A DNA stretch of 64,000 bases from a virus. The notes beneath the pieces are model-generated. The model was not told the origin of the DNA and ran no database searches. It saw nothing but the letters and a program-made list of their open reading frames with translations. A program made the position numbers and the translations under genes. Location: the IMG/VR virus record IMGVR_UViG_3300046698_000515, positions 1 through 64,000 of that record; one strand, given 5' to 3'. Shown here in pieces: positions 16,028 through 24,991 of this stretch. How positions within the stretch are numbered: position 1 is the first letter of the stretch; every line of letters begins with the position of its first letter.

Positions 16028-16461
16028 ACTTTCACTCAGGCTATATTACAAAGAATCAAAAAAACGGAAAAACTATTTTTACTTTTGGAAGTAATTTAAG
16101 CGGAATTCATGGTAAAGGTTCTGCTTTAACAGCTAGAAAGCATTGGGGAGCTATATATGGTAGAGGTTCAGGTCATCAGGGACATTCTTATGCAATACCA
16201 ACTAAAGATCAAAAATTAAAAACATTACCTTTAAAGGATATACAGTACTATGTTGAACAGTTTATTGAACTTGCAACTACTAATCCTGATTTAAAATATC
16301 TAGTAGTAAGAATCGGTTGTATGCTTGCAGGATATAAAGATGAACAAATTGCTCCAATGTTTAAAGATGCTTCAGATAATGTTTATTTACCACCTGAATG
16401 GAAGCCTTATCTTCAACCTGAAAAAGTAGGCATAAACTTAATGTCTGATTTAATAGGTTAA
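16024..16461 (+). CDS. conserved phage protein (FGSNLSGIHGKG family)
   Basis: 145 residues. FTFGSNLSGIHGKGSAL then GAIYGRGSGHQGHSYAIPT is a signature of a widespread phage family of unknown function. The glycine-rich loops and the LKYLVVRIGCMLAGY strand recall macro-domain (ADP-ribose-binding) folds; I treat this as a structural guess. Confidence 0.75.
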   Translation: MNFHSGYITKNQKNGKTIFTFGSNLSGIHGKGSALTARKHWGAIYGRGSGHQGHSYAIPTKDQKLKTLPLKDIQYYVEQFIELATTNPDLKYLVVRIGCMLAGYKDEQIAPMFKDASDNVYLPPEWKPYLQPEKVGINLMSDLIG

Positions 16462-17150
16462 TCACCTATTCGAATTCGATTGTGGAATTGAGCAGGAAGT
16501 TCTTTACCTGTTTTAGCTGCTCTTAATTTTTGATCTGCAGATCCATGTAAACCTTTTTTAATTTCAGGACTTGTATGTTGCATTCTTAATAATTTTTGAT
16601 CTACATGAGGGTGTGCTTCATAAGGAATACCCATAAAATCCCAATATGAAAAAAGAATTTTTTGATGTTCAATAAATTCAAATTTATATTGTTGAATATT
16701 TTGACCTAATGATTTAAATAATTCATGCAATTGTTTTGAATAACTTTGAACTGTACTCTGAGTATTCCAAAATGAAATTGTTTTAGAGTCAATCCACAAT
16801 CTACCACTTACATCAAAAAAATCATCACGTAAAATTTCAGGTTCTATTTCAATTTGTTTTGAGTTAACAACAGACCACGGACAATTTCTAATTCTACTAA
16901 ATAATATTTCTTTATTTGCCTCATAATCGCCTATTATTGTTACCCTTAATTTTTTAAGATTGTTTTTGTTTAAAGAATTTTGACGTGTTGTGAGATACAA
17001 ATCATTATACATATCAACATGTCTACCAATTTTTTGCCAAAAAGACAGGCCTTTAATTATTCCTATAGTTATAGCATGAATGCTTTTATAAACTTGCCCG
17101 TTTACTGCATCAGGAGATTCTTTAAGAAAATATTGTTTAAATGATAGCAT
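16458..17150 (-). CDS. late protein with capsid-targeting-like tag
   Basis: 230 residues. The N-terminus LSFKQYFLKESPD fits the T4 internal-protein tag pattern: a short amphipathic stretch ending in LxE, the prohead protease cleavage site. A late promoter lies directly upstream (17158-17164). The rest is unknown. Predicted to be packaged in the head and trimmed after residue ~11 (inference). Confidence 0.7.
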   Translation of the reverse strand: MLSFKQYFLKESPDAVNGQVYKSIHAITIGIIKGLSFWQKIGRHVDMYNDLYLTTRQNSLNKNNLKKLRVTIIGDYEANKEILFSRIRNCPWSVVNSKQIEIEPEILRDDFFDVSGRLWIDSKTISFWNTQSTVQSYSKQLHELFKSLGQNIQQYKFEFIEHQKILFSYWDFMGIPYEAHPHVDQKLLRMQHTSPEIKKGLHGSADQKLRAAKTGKELPAQFHNRIRIGD

Positions 17151-17157
17151 TCCTAAT

Positions 17158-17164
17158 TATTTAT
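17158..17164 (-). promoter_or_regulatory. T4-type late promoter
   Basis: ATAAATA on the minus strand, continuing AATTAGG to the ATG at 17150. Confidence 0.65.
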
Positions 17165-17178
17165 GATATATTTGATAC

Positions 17179-17634
17179 ATGAAACAATACATCTCATGGG
17201 AAGACATAGACCATTATTGTTATGAACTAGCTAAACAAATCAAGGCAAAAAGTAAAGGATATGATGTTATTATAGGTGTTGCTCGAGGTGGACTAATACC
17301 AGCAGTAATATTATCTCATTTGCTTGATATATCTTCTGTTATGTGCATCGGAACATCCTCTTATAGTAAAAATAATATACAACAAAAATTATACAACTAT
17401 CAAAATATTGCACCAGAATTACTTTTTGAAAAACGTGTTTTGATTGCGGACGACTTAGTTGACTCGGGTTTAACTTTAGATACTATCAAAAATTATTACA
17501 AAATTTTTGCAGATATTACTATAGATACAGCAGTTTTATTTAAAAAGGATTGCACAAAATTTAAACCTGATTTTTTTGTAAAAGACGTTAAAAAAGAAAC
17601 GTGGATTGTATTTCCTTATGAAAGAAAGAGATAG
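17179..17634 (+). CDS. phosphoribosyltransferase
   Basis: 151 residues. The PRPP-binding motif VLIADDLVDSGLTL (~residues 93-106) and an early VARGGLIPAVILS loop (~35-47) identify a type I phosphoribosyltransferase of the xanthine/guanine (gpt-like) group. It would attach a purine or analogue base to ribose 5-phosphate. The window also has a deazaguanine cassette at 46.6-50.2 kb, but no direct link is visible. Confidence 0.85.
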   Translation: MKQYISWEDIDHYCYELAKQIKAKSKGYDVIIGVARGGLIPAVILSHLLDISSVMCIGTSSYSKNNIQQKLYNYQNIAPELLFEKRVLIADDLVDSGLTLDTIKNYYKIFADITIDTAVLFKKDCTKFKPDFFVKDVKKETWIVFPYERKR

Positions 17635-17648
17635 CTTTTGTTTAATGA

Positions 17649-17655
17649 ATAAATA
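17649..17655 (+). promoter_or_regulatory. T4-type late promoter
   Basis: ATAAATA four bases before an ATG at 17659. Confidence 0.55.
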
Positions 17656-17658
17656 GTA

Positions 17659-18064
17659 ATGAATGTAAAGTTTTGATGATTACCAAAATTTTGTTGATTA
17701 CGTTAGAAAAAGTAGACTTGTAATGAAAGGTATTCTAACTGATACTAATCCTCCTGAATTACTTTTTGGTAGATCTGGTGAATATCATATTGATCTTGCT
17801 AAACGAACTTTTTCAGTTGCAAATATCTCAGAAAAAGATTATTTTATACAACATCATATTGTTGCTGTTATAGTAGAAGGTTCTACTGTATATGTTTACA
17901 CTCCAAATAATGTAAAATTGACATCTAATCAATTTGATTTTATGATGGAATGGTGTACTGAAAGAAATAAAATTTTATTACAAGCTTATGGTACAAAAAC
18001 AAAAGAAATTTTTAAACCACATAATTATGTGGAAGAAAAATGTAAACCTGAAATTTTGGTTTAG
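17659..18064 (+). pseudogene. late hypothetical protein, apparent frameshift after five codons
   Basis: ATG 17659 follows the late motif but meets a stop after five codons (17674-17676 region). Removing one T from the TTTT run at 17671-17674 joins it to the long frame that is open from 17669 and reads FDDYQNFVDYVRKS before ATG 17723. As assembled, only 17723-18064 (113 residues) is translatable from ATG. The full product would be about 134 residues. Function unknown. Confidence 0.6.
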
Positions 18065-18431
18065 TCTTTTTATTATAGGACTATTCTTACCTCTTCATGC
18101 TGATATAATAAAAGATCAAGATGCAGTACGTGCAATTATAGGTGAAGCTGCTAATCAAGGATATACTGGTATGCTTGCAGTTGCGAGTGCTATTCATAAT
18201 CGTAAAACTTTAAAAGGAGTATACGGATTTAAATCTTCAATGCCTGATACTCAACCAACATATGTTTGGACAATGGCAAAAAAAGCTTGGAAAGAAGGAC
18301 AAATAAACGATAAGACAAATGGTGCTACCAATTGGGTGAATGAAAAAGAGATTGGTAAGCCGTGGTGGGCAAAAGATATGATACAAACAGTTACTATTAA
18401 GGATCATGTTTTTTATCGAAAGAAGCCTTGA
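18027..18431 (+). CDS. SleB-like cell-wall hydrolase (endolysin)
   Basis: 134 residues from ATG 18027, overlapping the previous gene. Signal peptide or anchor (VNLKFWFSLFIIGLFLPLHA) at residues 5-24, followed by a SleB/CwlJ-type hydrolase domain: AIIGEAANQGYTGMLAVASA with the catalytic Glu, then HNRK, and DHVFYR at the C-terminus. It would cleave peptidoglycan; the signal peptide implies export in place of holin release, or a SAR-type endolysin. Confidence 0.8.
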   Translation: MWKKNVNLKFWFSLFIIGLFLPLHADIIKDQDAVRAIIGEAANQGYTGMLAVASAIHNRKTLKGVYGFKSSMPDTQPTYVWTMAKKAWKEGQINDKTNGATNWVNEKEIGKPWWAKDMIQTVTIKDHVFYRKKP

Positions 18432-18488
18432 ATATTATACTAAATTATCATATAATATTCTCATATTCAATAACACTTATTAAAAAAT

Positions 18489-19022
18489 ATGCCTAAAATA
18501 TGTAAAAAAGGTGTAAAAATTGCGTGCATCATAACTGGAAAAACAACGTATTTCGCAGAAATGTTTTTAGAAAAGAAAAGAGCAAAATATGGTAGCGTTG
18601 ATGAATTTGCAAAATGGTTTGTTTGTAACGAAGCAAAGCGTATGCTTCGTAAGGGAATGACTGTTGATGAAATTCGTGCAGAGTTAAAATGTGATCCAAA
18701 TTTACCAAAAGTTGATATTGAAATACTATACCGTAAAAAATTACTCAAGAAAAAGAAAGACAGAGGAGGTAGCGGAAAAATTTTCTCAGAAGAAGAAAAG
18801 CAAAAACTTACAGAAGAACAAGCTAAAAAAATACTTGATTATCAAAGTGATGTTAAAGCATATGGTGCTCAAGGAGCATGGATTCGTGAACACACATATA
18901 CTTCTAATGGTATTGGTGTTTGCTTAAGGCCTGATATTTATCTTAATAATGATGAAACTTGTGGACTATGTGAGTATTATGAATTTTGTTTATGTCGTAT
19001 TTGGAACCGAAGGAAAAAATAA
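18489..19022 (+). CDS. CIITGKT-family protein (larger paralogue)
   Basis: 177 residues. Shares CIITGKT, KKRAKYGS, VCNEAKRML and GMTVDEIR with the protein at 19325. A C-terminal Cys cluster (CGLCEYYEFCLCR) could bind a metal. The GKT is not a Walker A. Function unknown. Confidence 0.75.
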   Translation: MPKICKKGVKIACIITGKTTYFAEMFLEKKRAKYGSVDEFAKWFVCNEAKRMLRKGMTVDEIRAELKCDPNLPKVDIEILYRKKLLKKKKDRGGSGKIFSEEEKQKLTEEQAKKILDYQSDVKAYGAQGAWIREHTYTSNGIGVCLRPDIYLNNDETCGLCEYYEFCLCRIWNRRKK

Positions 19023-19315
19023 TGAAATTACCAATGGATTTAACAGATAAAAAGTTAGATCTCACTCAGTGTGATCCACCAGATAAGGTATTAGACATCT
19101 TAAACGAAGTGATGGTAGGCCAAAAAACCTGCAGAAAAGCGTGGCATGACATTGATGCAGTATATGCTTTTTACAAAGCAAATGATCTCGAAGCAATTTT
19201 TTGTGTTGCCTTATTAAACGCGTTAGATACACGTCAAGTACAAAAAGTGTTAGAATGCTATATTAAATTGAGAGATGATGCACACAACACACTTGTTTCA
19301 ATAGGAAGAAGATAA
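19022..19315 (+). CDS. hypothetical protein
   Basis: 97 residues from ATG 19022, overlapping the upstream stop by one base. Helical (DIDAVYAFYKANDLEAIF). It sits between two CIITGKT paralogues and may belong to their operon. Confidence 0.65.
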   Translation: MKLPMDLTDKKLDLTQCDPPDKVLDILNEVMVGQKTCRKAWHDIDAVYAFYKANDLEAIFCVALLNALDTRQVQKVLECYIKLRDDAHNTLVSIGRR

Positions 19316-19324
19316 TTTAATTAC

Positions 19325-19669
19325 ATGGAAAAAGAAAAGAAGACAACACGGCTTTCCTGTATAATCACCGGAAAGACTCTTCTTGCTGCTGCAGAGTATT
19401 ATCAAAAAAAAGTCGCTCGCGCTGGTAGTGAAGAAATGCTTCATAAAACGTACGTTTGTAAAGAAGCAAAAGATTTATTGTTTCGTGGGCATACTGTTGA
19501 TGAAATTCGTAAGTTGTTAGGTAGTCAAATAACTATCTCAATTTCTGATGAAGTTATTAATCTTATTATCAATCAAAAAATGAAAAATCGAATTTTGTCA
19601 AAACCTCAGATTCCTGTTCATTATGAAACGGATAAAGATGTTGTCAAATTTCTCAATACTTTGAAATAA
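19325..19669 (+). CDS. CIITGKT-family protein (smaller paralogue)
   Basis: 114 residues, clearly related to 18489-19022 over the first 65 residues (SCIITGKTLLAAAEYYQKK, VCKEAKDLL, GHTVDEIR) but without the Cys-rich tail. Likely a duplication with the 97-residue gene between. Confidence 0.75.
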   Translation: MEKEKKTTRLSCIITGKTLLAAAEYYQKKVARAGSEEMLHKTYVCKEAKDLLFRGHTVDEIRKLLGSQITISISDEVINLIINQKMKNRILSKPQIPVHYETDKDVVKFLNTLK

Positions 19670-19686
19670 TACCCCCCCCCAATACA

Positions 19687-19693
19687 ATAAATA
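19687..19693 (+). promoter_or_regulatory. T4-type late promoter
   Basis: ATAAATA just after a run of nine C (19672-19680) and 11 bases before ATG 19704. Confidence 0.6.
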
Positions 19694-19703
19694 CTTGTAT
19701 AGT

Positions 19704-20165
19704 ATGGAAAATCAGGGAAGTTGTACAACTCACAATAATTATGATAAATGTAAAGAAATTTTTTCTTCACATATAGATATGCTTAGTAACTCTGTTGATT
19801 TAAAACTTCAAGCATCTGATGTAGCAAACACTTTAAAACTGACAGCACTTGAAACTTTAATAAACATTAAAACTAAAAATTATGAAGATAATGCTGTACA
19901 GGCAGGAATAGCACTCGAAAAACGTTTAGAAATAATGAACAAATTTAGAGAAGCAATGAAAGATCAGTCAGTTACTTATATTCCTCGTAATGAATTTGTT
20001 CTTTTACATGATCGAGTTTTAGAAGATATACGAATACTTCGTGAATCTAAAGCTACATTAGAAGGTAAAGCATCCACTAATTCTGTTGTTGGTGTTTATA
20101 TTATTAGTATAATAGGCTTATTAGTTGCTGCACTTGATATTCTTTTACGTATATACGGGAAATAA
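19704..20165 (+). CDS. late tail-anchored membrane protein
   Basis: 153 residues from ATG 19704. Hydrophilic helical domain, then a single C-terminal membrane helix (VYIISIIGLLVAALDILL). It ends at the base before the next gene, a multi-span membrane protein. The pair under a late promoter, close to the endolysin, suggests lysis functions (inference). Confidence 0.65.
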   Translation: MENQGSCTTHNNYDKCKEIFSSHIDMLSNSVDLKLQASDVANTLKLTALETLINIKTKNYEDNAVQAGIALEKRLEIMNKFREAMKDQSVTYIPRNEFVLLHDRVLEDIRILRESKATLEGKASTNSVVGVYIISIIGLLVAALDILLRIYGK

Positions 20166-20537
20166 ATGATTACACTTGATGCTATTACAACCTATTTATT
20201 AAATCCCTATACAGGAACAATTCTGTTTGTTATTGCGTTAGGCTACTTAGTTCGTGCAATGCCATTTATTACTAACAAATGGATTCCGTTTTTGGGTATT
20301 AGTTTCGGAAGTTTGTTCTTTTTAATTATTGCACCTATAACAATAAAACCAGACCCAGAACATTCTTGGAATTGGTATGTAATGATCTGGGGTATTGGTT
20401 TAATTCTATCTGCTTTCGCATGGTTGATTCATCTAATTGTAATTTCACGATTAGAAGATTATGTTCGTACAAAAATTCCTGCTGTAGATGTATGGTTTAG
20501 AAAGACTAGTGATTCATCATCTAAATCATCTTCTTAA
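20166..20537 (+). CDS. probable holin-like membrane protein
   Basis: 123 residues, starting directly after the previous stop. Three hydrophobic helices (about residues 15-34, 40-60, 70-92) and a Ser/Lys-rich tail (TSDSSSKSSS). Size and topology fit class I holins, but no family signature is visible. Confidence 0.55.
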   Translation: MITLDAITTYLLNPYTGTILFVIALGYLVRAMPFITNKWIPFLGISFGSLFFLIIAPITIKPDPEHSWNWYVMIWGIGLILSAFAWLIHLIVISRLEDYVRTKIPAVDVWFRKTSDSSSKSSS

Positions 20538-20559
20538 TTATTTGTCAAAAGTAACACAC

Positions 20560-20587
20560 TTGATACCTAAAAATTCTATGTTATTAT
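20560..20587 (+). promoter_or_regulatory. sigma70-type promoter
   Basis: TTGATA at 20560-20565, 16-bp spacer, TATTAT at 20582-20587, before the gene at 20594. Confidence 0.65.
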
Positions 20588-20593
20588 GATCAC

Positions 20594-21118
20594 ATGGAAA
20601 TGGTAAAAATAGAACTATGTGAAGTGCCTGTTGCAATTGATAATTATCAGGCATATGATGAAAGACAGCTGCCAAAAATTCTCCTTGGATTTCAAATAAA
20701 AAATAAATTTGATGAAAATCGGCTTCAAATTAAACCTGAATATAATCCTAAACGTATAGTTCATTTTCGTAAATTTATTGAACTTGAACCAGTTTTCTTC
20801 TATGGTATAGAAATTGATGTTAAACAATATTATAAAGGATTTTTTAATTCACTAATAGGAATTAATTCTATTGAACTGTATCAGCATCAATTAAAACAAG
20901 TTGAACTTAGTTGTGATGATTGTTACCATTATTGTTGTGATGGAATATATCCAATAGATTTAAAACATCTTTCGAAAATAATAAACAACATTAGAAATTT
21001 TCCTATAAATGATCTCCCAAGCATGTTAGAAATAACAAAAGAGCAATGGTATCTCAATATTGGTGCTTTTGGTATTTATGTTCTTAGAACTTGCAAAACA
21101 TATAATAACAAAATTTAG
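20594..21118 (+). CDS. hypothetical protein
   Basis: 174 residues. The -10 box is only 7 bases upstream of the ATG; a second ATG (20600) may be used. Contains CDDCYHYCC near residue 115, a possible metal site. Not recognised. Confidence 0.7.
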   Translation: MEMVKIELCEVPVAIDNYQAYDERQLPKILLGFQIKNKFDENRLQIKPEYNPKRIVHFRKFIELEPVFFYGIEIDVKQYYKGFFNSLIGINSIELYQHQLKQVELSCDDCYHYCCDGIYPIDLKHLSKIINNIRNFPINDLPSMLEITKEQWYLNIGAFGIYVLRTCKTYNNKI

Positions 21119-21168
21119 TTGTAAAATAGTTTTTGTTTTGAAAATTTGTATTAAATATTTTTCTTAAT

Positions 21169-23028
21169 ATGATAAAAACAGAAACAATCCCTGTTGATTT
21201 TTCGCAAGAAATTTCAGATTTTGTATTCCATAGTAAATATGCTCGGTACAATGAAACTTACAATAGAAGAGAAACTTGGGATGAATGTGTAAATCGAGTA
21301 ACTCGAATGCATCTCGTAAAATATAAATTTTTACCTCAGGAAGATTTAGATAAAGTAAAATGGGCATTTCAATTAGTAAAAGAGAAAAAGGTTGTCCCAT
21401 CGATGAGGAGCATGCAGTTTGGTGGTAAAGCTGTCGATGTTAAAAATGAAAGGCTTTATAATTGTTCTGTTCGAAATGTTGATAGTATTCGTTCGTTTGC
21501 TGAAATCTTTTTTATGCTTCTTTGTGGAAATGGTGTGGGGATGAATGTTACAGAACAATTTATTAATCGGCTCCCTCTTTTGGTTGATGCATCTGATAAG
21601 ACCGGAACAGTTACAACATATAGTGTGCAAGATAATATTGAAGGTTGGGCTGATAGTGTTGAAGCATTACTTTTATGTTATTTTCGAAATACAGCTTATA
21701 CAGGTAGAAAGATAATTTTTGACTACAGTAAGGTGAGACCAGAAGGTGCACCTGTTAAAACAGGTGGCGGAAAAGCTCCAGGATATAAAGGATTAAAACG
21801 TTCACATAAGAAAATAAAAGAACTTTTAGATCATATAATTGAGGAAGAAGGACAAACACGACTTAAACCTATTAACGCATATGATATCATAATGCATATG
21901 GCAGATGCCACACTTTCCGGAGGTATTAGGCGAAGTGCTTGTAGTATTGTTTTTAATAAACAGGATCAGGAAATGATGACTGCTAAAACATTTTCTGAAG
22001 TTGTAAAACACACTAAGTTTGTTTTTGATGATGATACTAAAAAATGGAACGGTAAAATTACATTAAAAAATAAAAAACGATATGAAGTTGAATTAACTGA
22101 TTTTGAATATAATGATAAAACTAACAAAAATAACTTATTAGATTATAACAGAATTTGCTGGATACATGTCAATCCACAAAGGGCTCGAAGTAATAATAGT
22201 GTTCTTCTTTTACGTAGTGAAGCTAAAAAAGAAGATATTGAAGAGATTGTAAATAATGCAAGAATTTATGGTGAACCTGGGGTAGCTTTTTGTAATGATT
22301 TGCGACAAAATTTTAACCCTTGTTTCGAAATAAATTTTTTGCCGATAACTTCTGATGGTGTATGTGGAGCTCAGTTTTGCAATTTATCAAGTATAAATGG
22401 AGCAAAAATAACATCACAAAAAGATTTTTTACAAGCAACTGAAGCAGCAACTATTATAGGAACTTTGCAAGCTGGTTATACAGATTTTAAATATTTAAGT
22501 CAAGCGGCAAAACAATTAACTGAAGAAGAAGCATTGCTTGGTGTTTCATTAACAGGATGGATGGATAGTCCGGATATTTTATTAAAGCCAGAAAATCAAA
22601 AAGAATCTGCTCAGCATGCCATTAAAACAAATGTTAAATGGGCTAAAAAAATTGGAATTAACCCTGCTGCACGTATTACATGTGTAAAACCAGAGGGTTG
22701 CCTTGTTCCTGAGACAAAAATTAAAACATCATGCGGAAATTTAACTTTAAAAGAAATTTTTGAGATTAATGATTATGATTTTGAACAAGTATTAAAGTAT
22801 AAAGATACCTTTTTACCTGTGAATGAGAAGATATTTATTTATAATAAAAATAATGACTTAGAATTAATAACTCAATTATATATTAATGGAAATTCTGAAA
22901 CAATTAACATTGAACTTGAAGACGGTTCTAATATCTGCTGTACAAAGGATCATCAATTTTTAACACAAAGAGGGTGGGTTAAAGCAAGTGATTTAACAAA
23001 TCAAGATGATATAAAACAAGGTAATTAG
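21169..23028 (+). CDS. nrdJ: class II ribonucleotide reductase N-extein fused to N-intein
   Basis: 619 residues. Residues 1-510 are the main part of an adenosylcobalamin-dependent ribonucleotide reductase: LYNCSVRNV (first redox Cys), NPCFEI (radical-site Cys), FCNLSSIN (second redox Cys) and substrate loops such as GGGKAPGYKG. Length and order match the monomeric NrdJ type, so it makes dNTPs for phage DNA using B12. At Cys 511 (nt 22699) the extein sequence VKPEG is interrupted by an intein N-half of 109 residues: CLVPETKI opens block A and TKDHQFLTQRGWVKASDL is block B with its TxxH motif. The frame stops there. The rest of the protein is in a separate gene at 24241. Confidence 0.92.
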   Translation: MIKTETIPVDFSQEISDFVFHSKYARYNETYNRRETWDECVNRVTRMHLVKYKFLPQEDLDKVKWAFQLVKEKKVVPSMRSMQFGGKAVDVKNERLYNCSVRNVDSIRSFAEIFFMLLCGNGVGMNVTEQFINRLPLLVDASDKTGTVTTYSVQDNIEGWADSVEALLLCYFRNTAYTGRKIIFDYSKVRPEGAPVKTGGGKAPGYKGLKRSHKKIKELLDHIIEEEGQTRLKPINAYDIIMHMADATLSGGIRRSACSIVFNKQDQEMMTAKTFSEVVKHTKFVFDDDTKKWNGKITLKNKKRYEVELTDFEYNDKTNKNNLLDYNRICWIHVNPQRARSNNSVLLLRSEAKKEDIEEIVNNARIYGEPGVAFCNDLRQNFNPCFEINFLPITSDGVCGAQFCNLSSINGAKITSQKDFLQATEAATIIGTLQAGYTDFKYLSQAAKQLTEEEALLGVSLTGWMDSPDILLKPENQKESAQHAIKTNVKWAKKIGINPAARITCVKPEGCLVPETKIKTSCGNLTLKEIFEINDYDFEQVLKYKDTFLPVNEKIFIYNKNNDLELITQLYINGNSETINIELEDGSNICCTKDHQFLTQRGWVKASDLTNQDDIKQGN

Positions 23029-23078
23029 TTGTTACATGCTGGAAACCTACAATAAATAATATAAGTAATTGCGGGCTT

Positions 23079-24272
23079 ATGAAATATTATAATTACTTCC
23101 AATGGATACGAACACGTAAATATCATTTATTAAAATTAATCCTTAAAATTTGTCATGGTAATAAAGCATTAACACAATTAAGAAAATTAACACATACTAA
23201 GAAATATTATATTTTTAGATATGGTGAAAAGTTAGGAACAGAACGGTATGATGAAACGTTAAGAATAACAAAATTAAAAGGAACAAAACAGTTTTATATT
23301 GAAAAATATGGTGAAGATATTGGAATAAAAAAATATCTAGAGAAAAATAAAAAATTAAGTGTTAGTTATAAAGCTTTAAAAAATAATGGTCATACAGATG
23401 AAGAAATAAAACAAATACGTAAAAAACATGCTGATGGATCCAAACACACAAGAGAAACATATATTAAAAAATATGGTGAGAAGGAAGGGCAAGAAAAATA
23501 TAAAATATGGATGACACAACAGCGGGTAAGCGTTCGCTCTGTAAAAGAATTAATTGAGAGAAAGGGGTTAACAAAAGAGCAAGCAGAAATATATGTTAGT
23601 AAGTTACAAACGAGAGATTTAAATTTCTTTATTAAGAAATATGGTATAGAAATAGGTACATTAAAATTTCAACATTGCTGTAATGAGCGTAGATATAAAA
23701 ATTCGTTACAGTTTTATAAAGAAAAATATGGGACAGAGGAAGGTACACGAAAATATAAAGATAGGATAAAAAGACAAACCTCACACCATTCCTTTGAAAG
23801 TTTTATTAAAAGATTTGGTGAAAAAGAAGGTATTATTAAATTTAAAGATTTACAAAAAAGAAAAGCAGAAACACGAATGAGACAATTATCATGTGGATCA
23901 AAAAAACAATTAAATTTCTCAAGGTTACTATATGATAAATTACCACTAGATTTAAAAACACAATATATTGGAACCCCTGTTACAAAAAGCAGAGCTATAT
24001 TCTTTGAAAAGAATGAATGTAGATTAAAATTTTGTGTACCTGATATATTAATTGGTAAATTAATAATAGAATTTGACGGTACATATTGGCATAATAATAG
24101 CTTAGAGGTAATGGAGCGTGATACATTTAAAACAATTTTACTTGTACAAAAAGGATATACCTTAATTAGAGTAAAGGAAAAAGATTATGATAATAATCAA
24201 GAGCAATGTATTATAAATACTCTTAATCAAATTTTATATTATGAAAATCAAAAAAGTAACAAAGGAGAATAA
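23079..24272 (+). CDS. free-standing homing endonuclease inside the split intein
   Basis: 397 residues, lying between the intein halves. Six repeats of the type FYIEKYGEDIGIKKY span residues ~45-255 and probably bind DNA. The C-terminal domain has a Vsr-like nuclease core: LIIEFDGTYWHN (~residues 327-338) followed by ERDTFKTILLVQKGYTLIRVKEKDYD. Such endonucleases are known from fractured phage genes with split inteins. It overlaps the C-intein gene by 32 bp. It would cut intein-less nrdJ alleles and drive spread of the intein. Confidence 0.85.
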   Translation: MKYYNYFQWIRTRKYHLLKLILKICHGNKALTQLRKLTHTKKYYIFRYGEKLGTERYDETLRITKLKGTKQFYIEKYGEDIGIKKYLEKNKKLSVSYKALKNNGHTDEEIKQIRKKHADGSKHTRETYIKKYGEKEGQEKYKIWMTQQRVSVRSVKELIERKGLTKEQAEIYVSKLQTRDLNFFIKKYGIEIGTLKFQHCCNERRYKNSLQFYKEKYGTEEGTRKYKDRIKRQTSHHSFESFIKRFGEKEGIIKFKDLQKRKAETRMRQLSCGSKKQLNFSRLLYDKLPLDLKTQYIGTPVTKSRAIFFEKNECRLKFCVPDILIGKLIIEFDGTYWHNNSLEVMERDTFKTILLVQKGYTLIRVKEKDYDNNQEQCIINTLNQILYYENQKSNKGE

Positions 24273-24954
24273 CAAATTTACGGTAGATATTGAAATTGCA
24301 GATTCACATACATATCAATTAGCAAATGGTTGTATTAGTCATAATACCTCCAGCCTTATTTTAGGCTCTGCTTCAGGCATCCATCCTCACCATGCACGAA
24401 AATATTTTAGACGGATTCAATGTAATAAACACGAGGCAGTATATCAACACTTTAAAGAAAATAATCCTCATACATGTGAACCAAGTATATGGAGTGCTAA
24501 CAAGACAGATGACGTTGTAACTTTTCCAATTACTGTTTCTGATAAAGCAATTATTAAGAGCGATTTATCTGCAATTAAACATCTTGAAATAATTAAATCA
24601 ACACAACAAAATTGGGTAATACCAGGAACTAATACTGAAGTAAATAAAAAACCATTATATCATAATATTAGTGCGACTGTTTTAATAAAAGATGATGAAT
24701 GGAATGATGTAATAAATTATCTTTATGAAAATAGAGAATTTTTTACCGCTGTTTCTCTTTTGCCAGCAATAGGTGATAAGCTTTATAAGCAAGCTCCCTT
24801 AGAAGCTGTTAGTACACCTGAAGACGAAGAAAAGTGGAAGCAAATAGTCACTAATTATAAATCTGTTAATTATAAAGAATTAAAAGAAGATGAAGATGAA
24901 ACTGAATTAATGGCTGCTGCTGCCTGTGCTGGTGGAGCCTGCGAAGTAATTTAG
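24241..24954 (+). CDS. nrdJ: C-intein fused to class II ribonucleotide reductase C-extein
   Basis: 237 residues. Residues 1-35 are the intein C-half, ending in block F/G (DIEIADSHTYQLANGCISHN). Splicing would join the following Thr 36 to the upstream VKPEG. Residues 36-237 complete NrdJ: TSSLILGSASGIHPHHARKY (nucleotide-binding part) and a C-terminal CAGGAC Cys pair that re-reduces the active site. Trans-splicing of this product with 21169-23028 is needed for an active enzyme. Confidence 0.9.
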   Translation: MKIKKVTKENNKFTVDIEIADSHTYQLANGCISHNTSSLILGSASGIHPHHARKYFRRIQCNKHEAVYQHFKENNPHTCEPSIWSANKTDDVVTFPITVSDKAIIKSDLSAIKHLEIIKSTQQNWVIPGTNTEVNKKPLYHNISATVLIKDDEWNDVINYLYENREFFTAVSLLPAIGDKLYKQAPLEAVSTPEDEEKWKQIVTNYKSVNYKELKEDEDETELMAAAACAGGACEVI

Positions 24955-24956
24955 TA

Positions 24957-24985
24957 TTGATTTATAATAACAAAGTTGTTATTAT
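24957..24985 (+). promoter_or_regulatory. sigma70-type promoter
   Basis: TTGATT at 24957-24962, 17-bp spacer, TATTAT at 24980-24985, just upstream of ATG 24992. Confidence 0.65.
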
Positions 24986-24991
24986 ATATTC

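Noticed and set aside
18489-19669. Walker A motif in CIITGKT proteins
   Set aside because: The motif lacks the GxxxxGK[ST] spacing and no Walker B is present.
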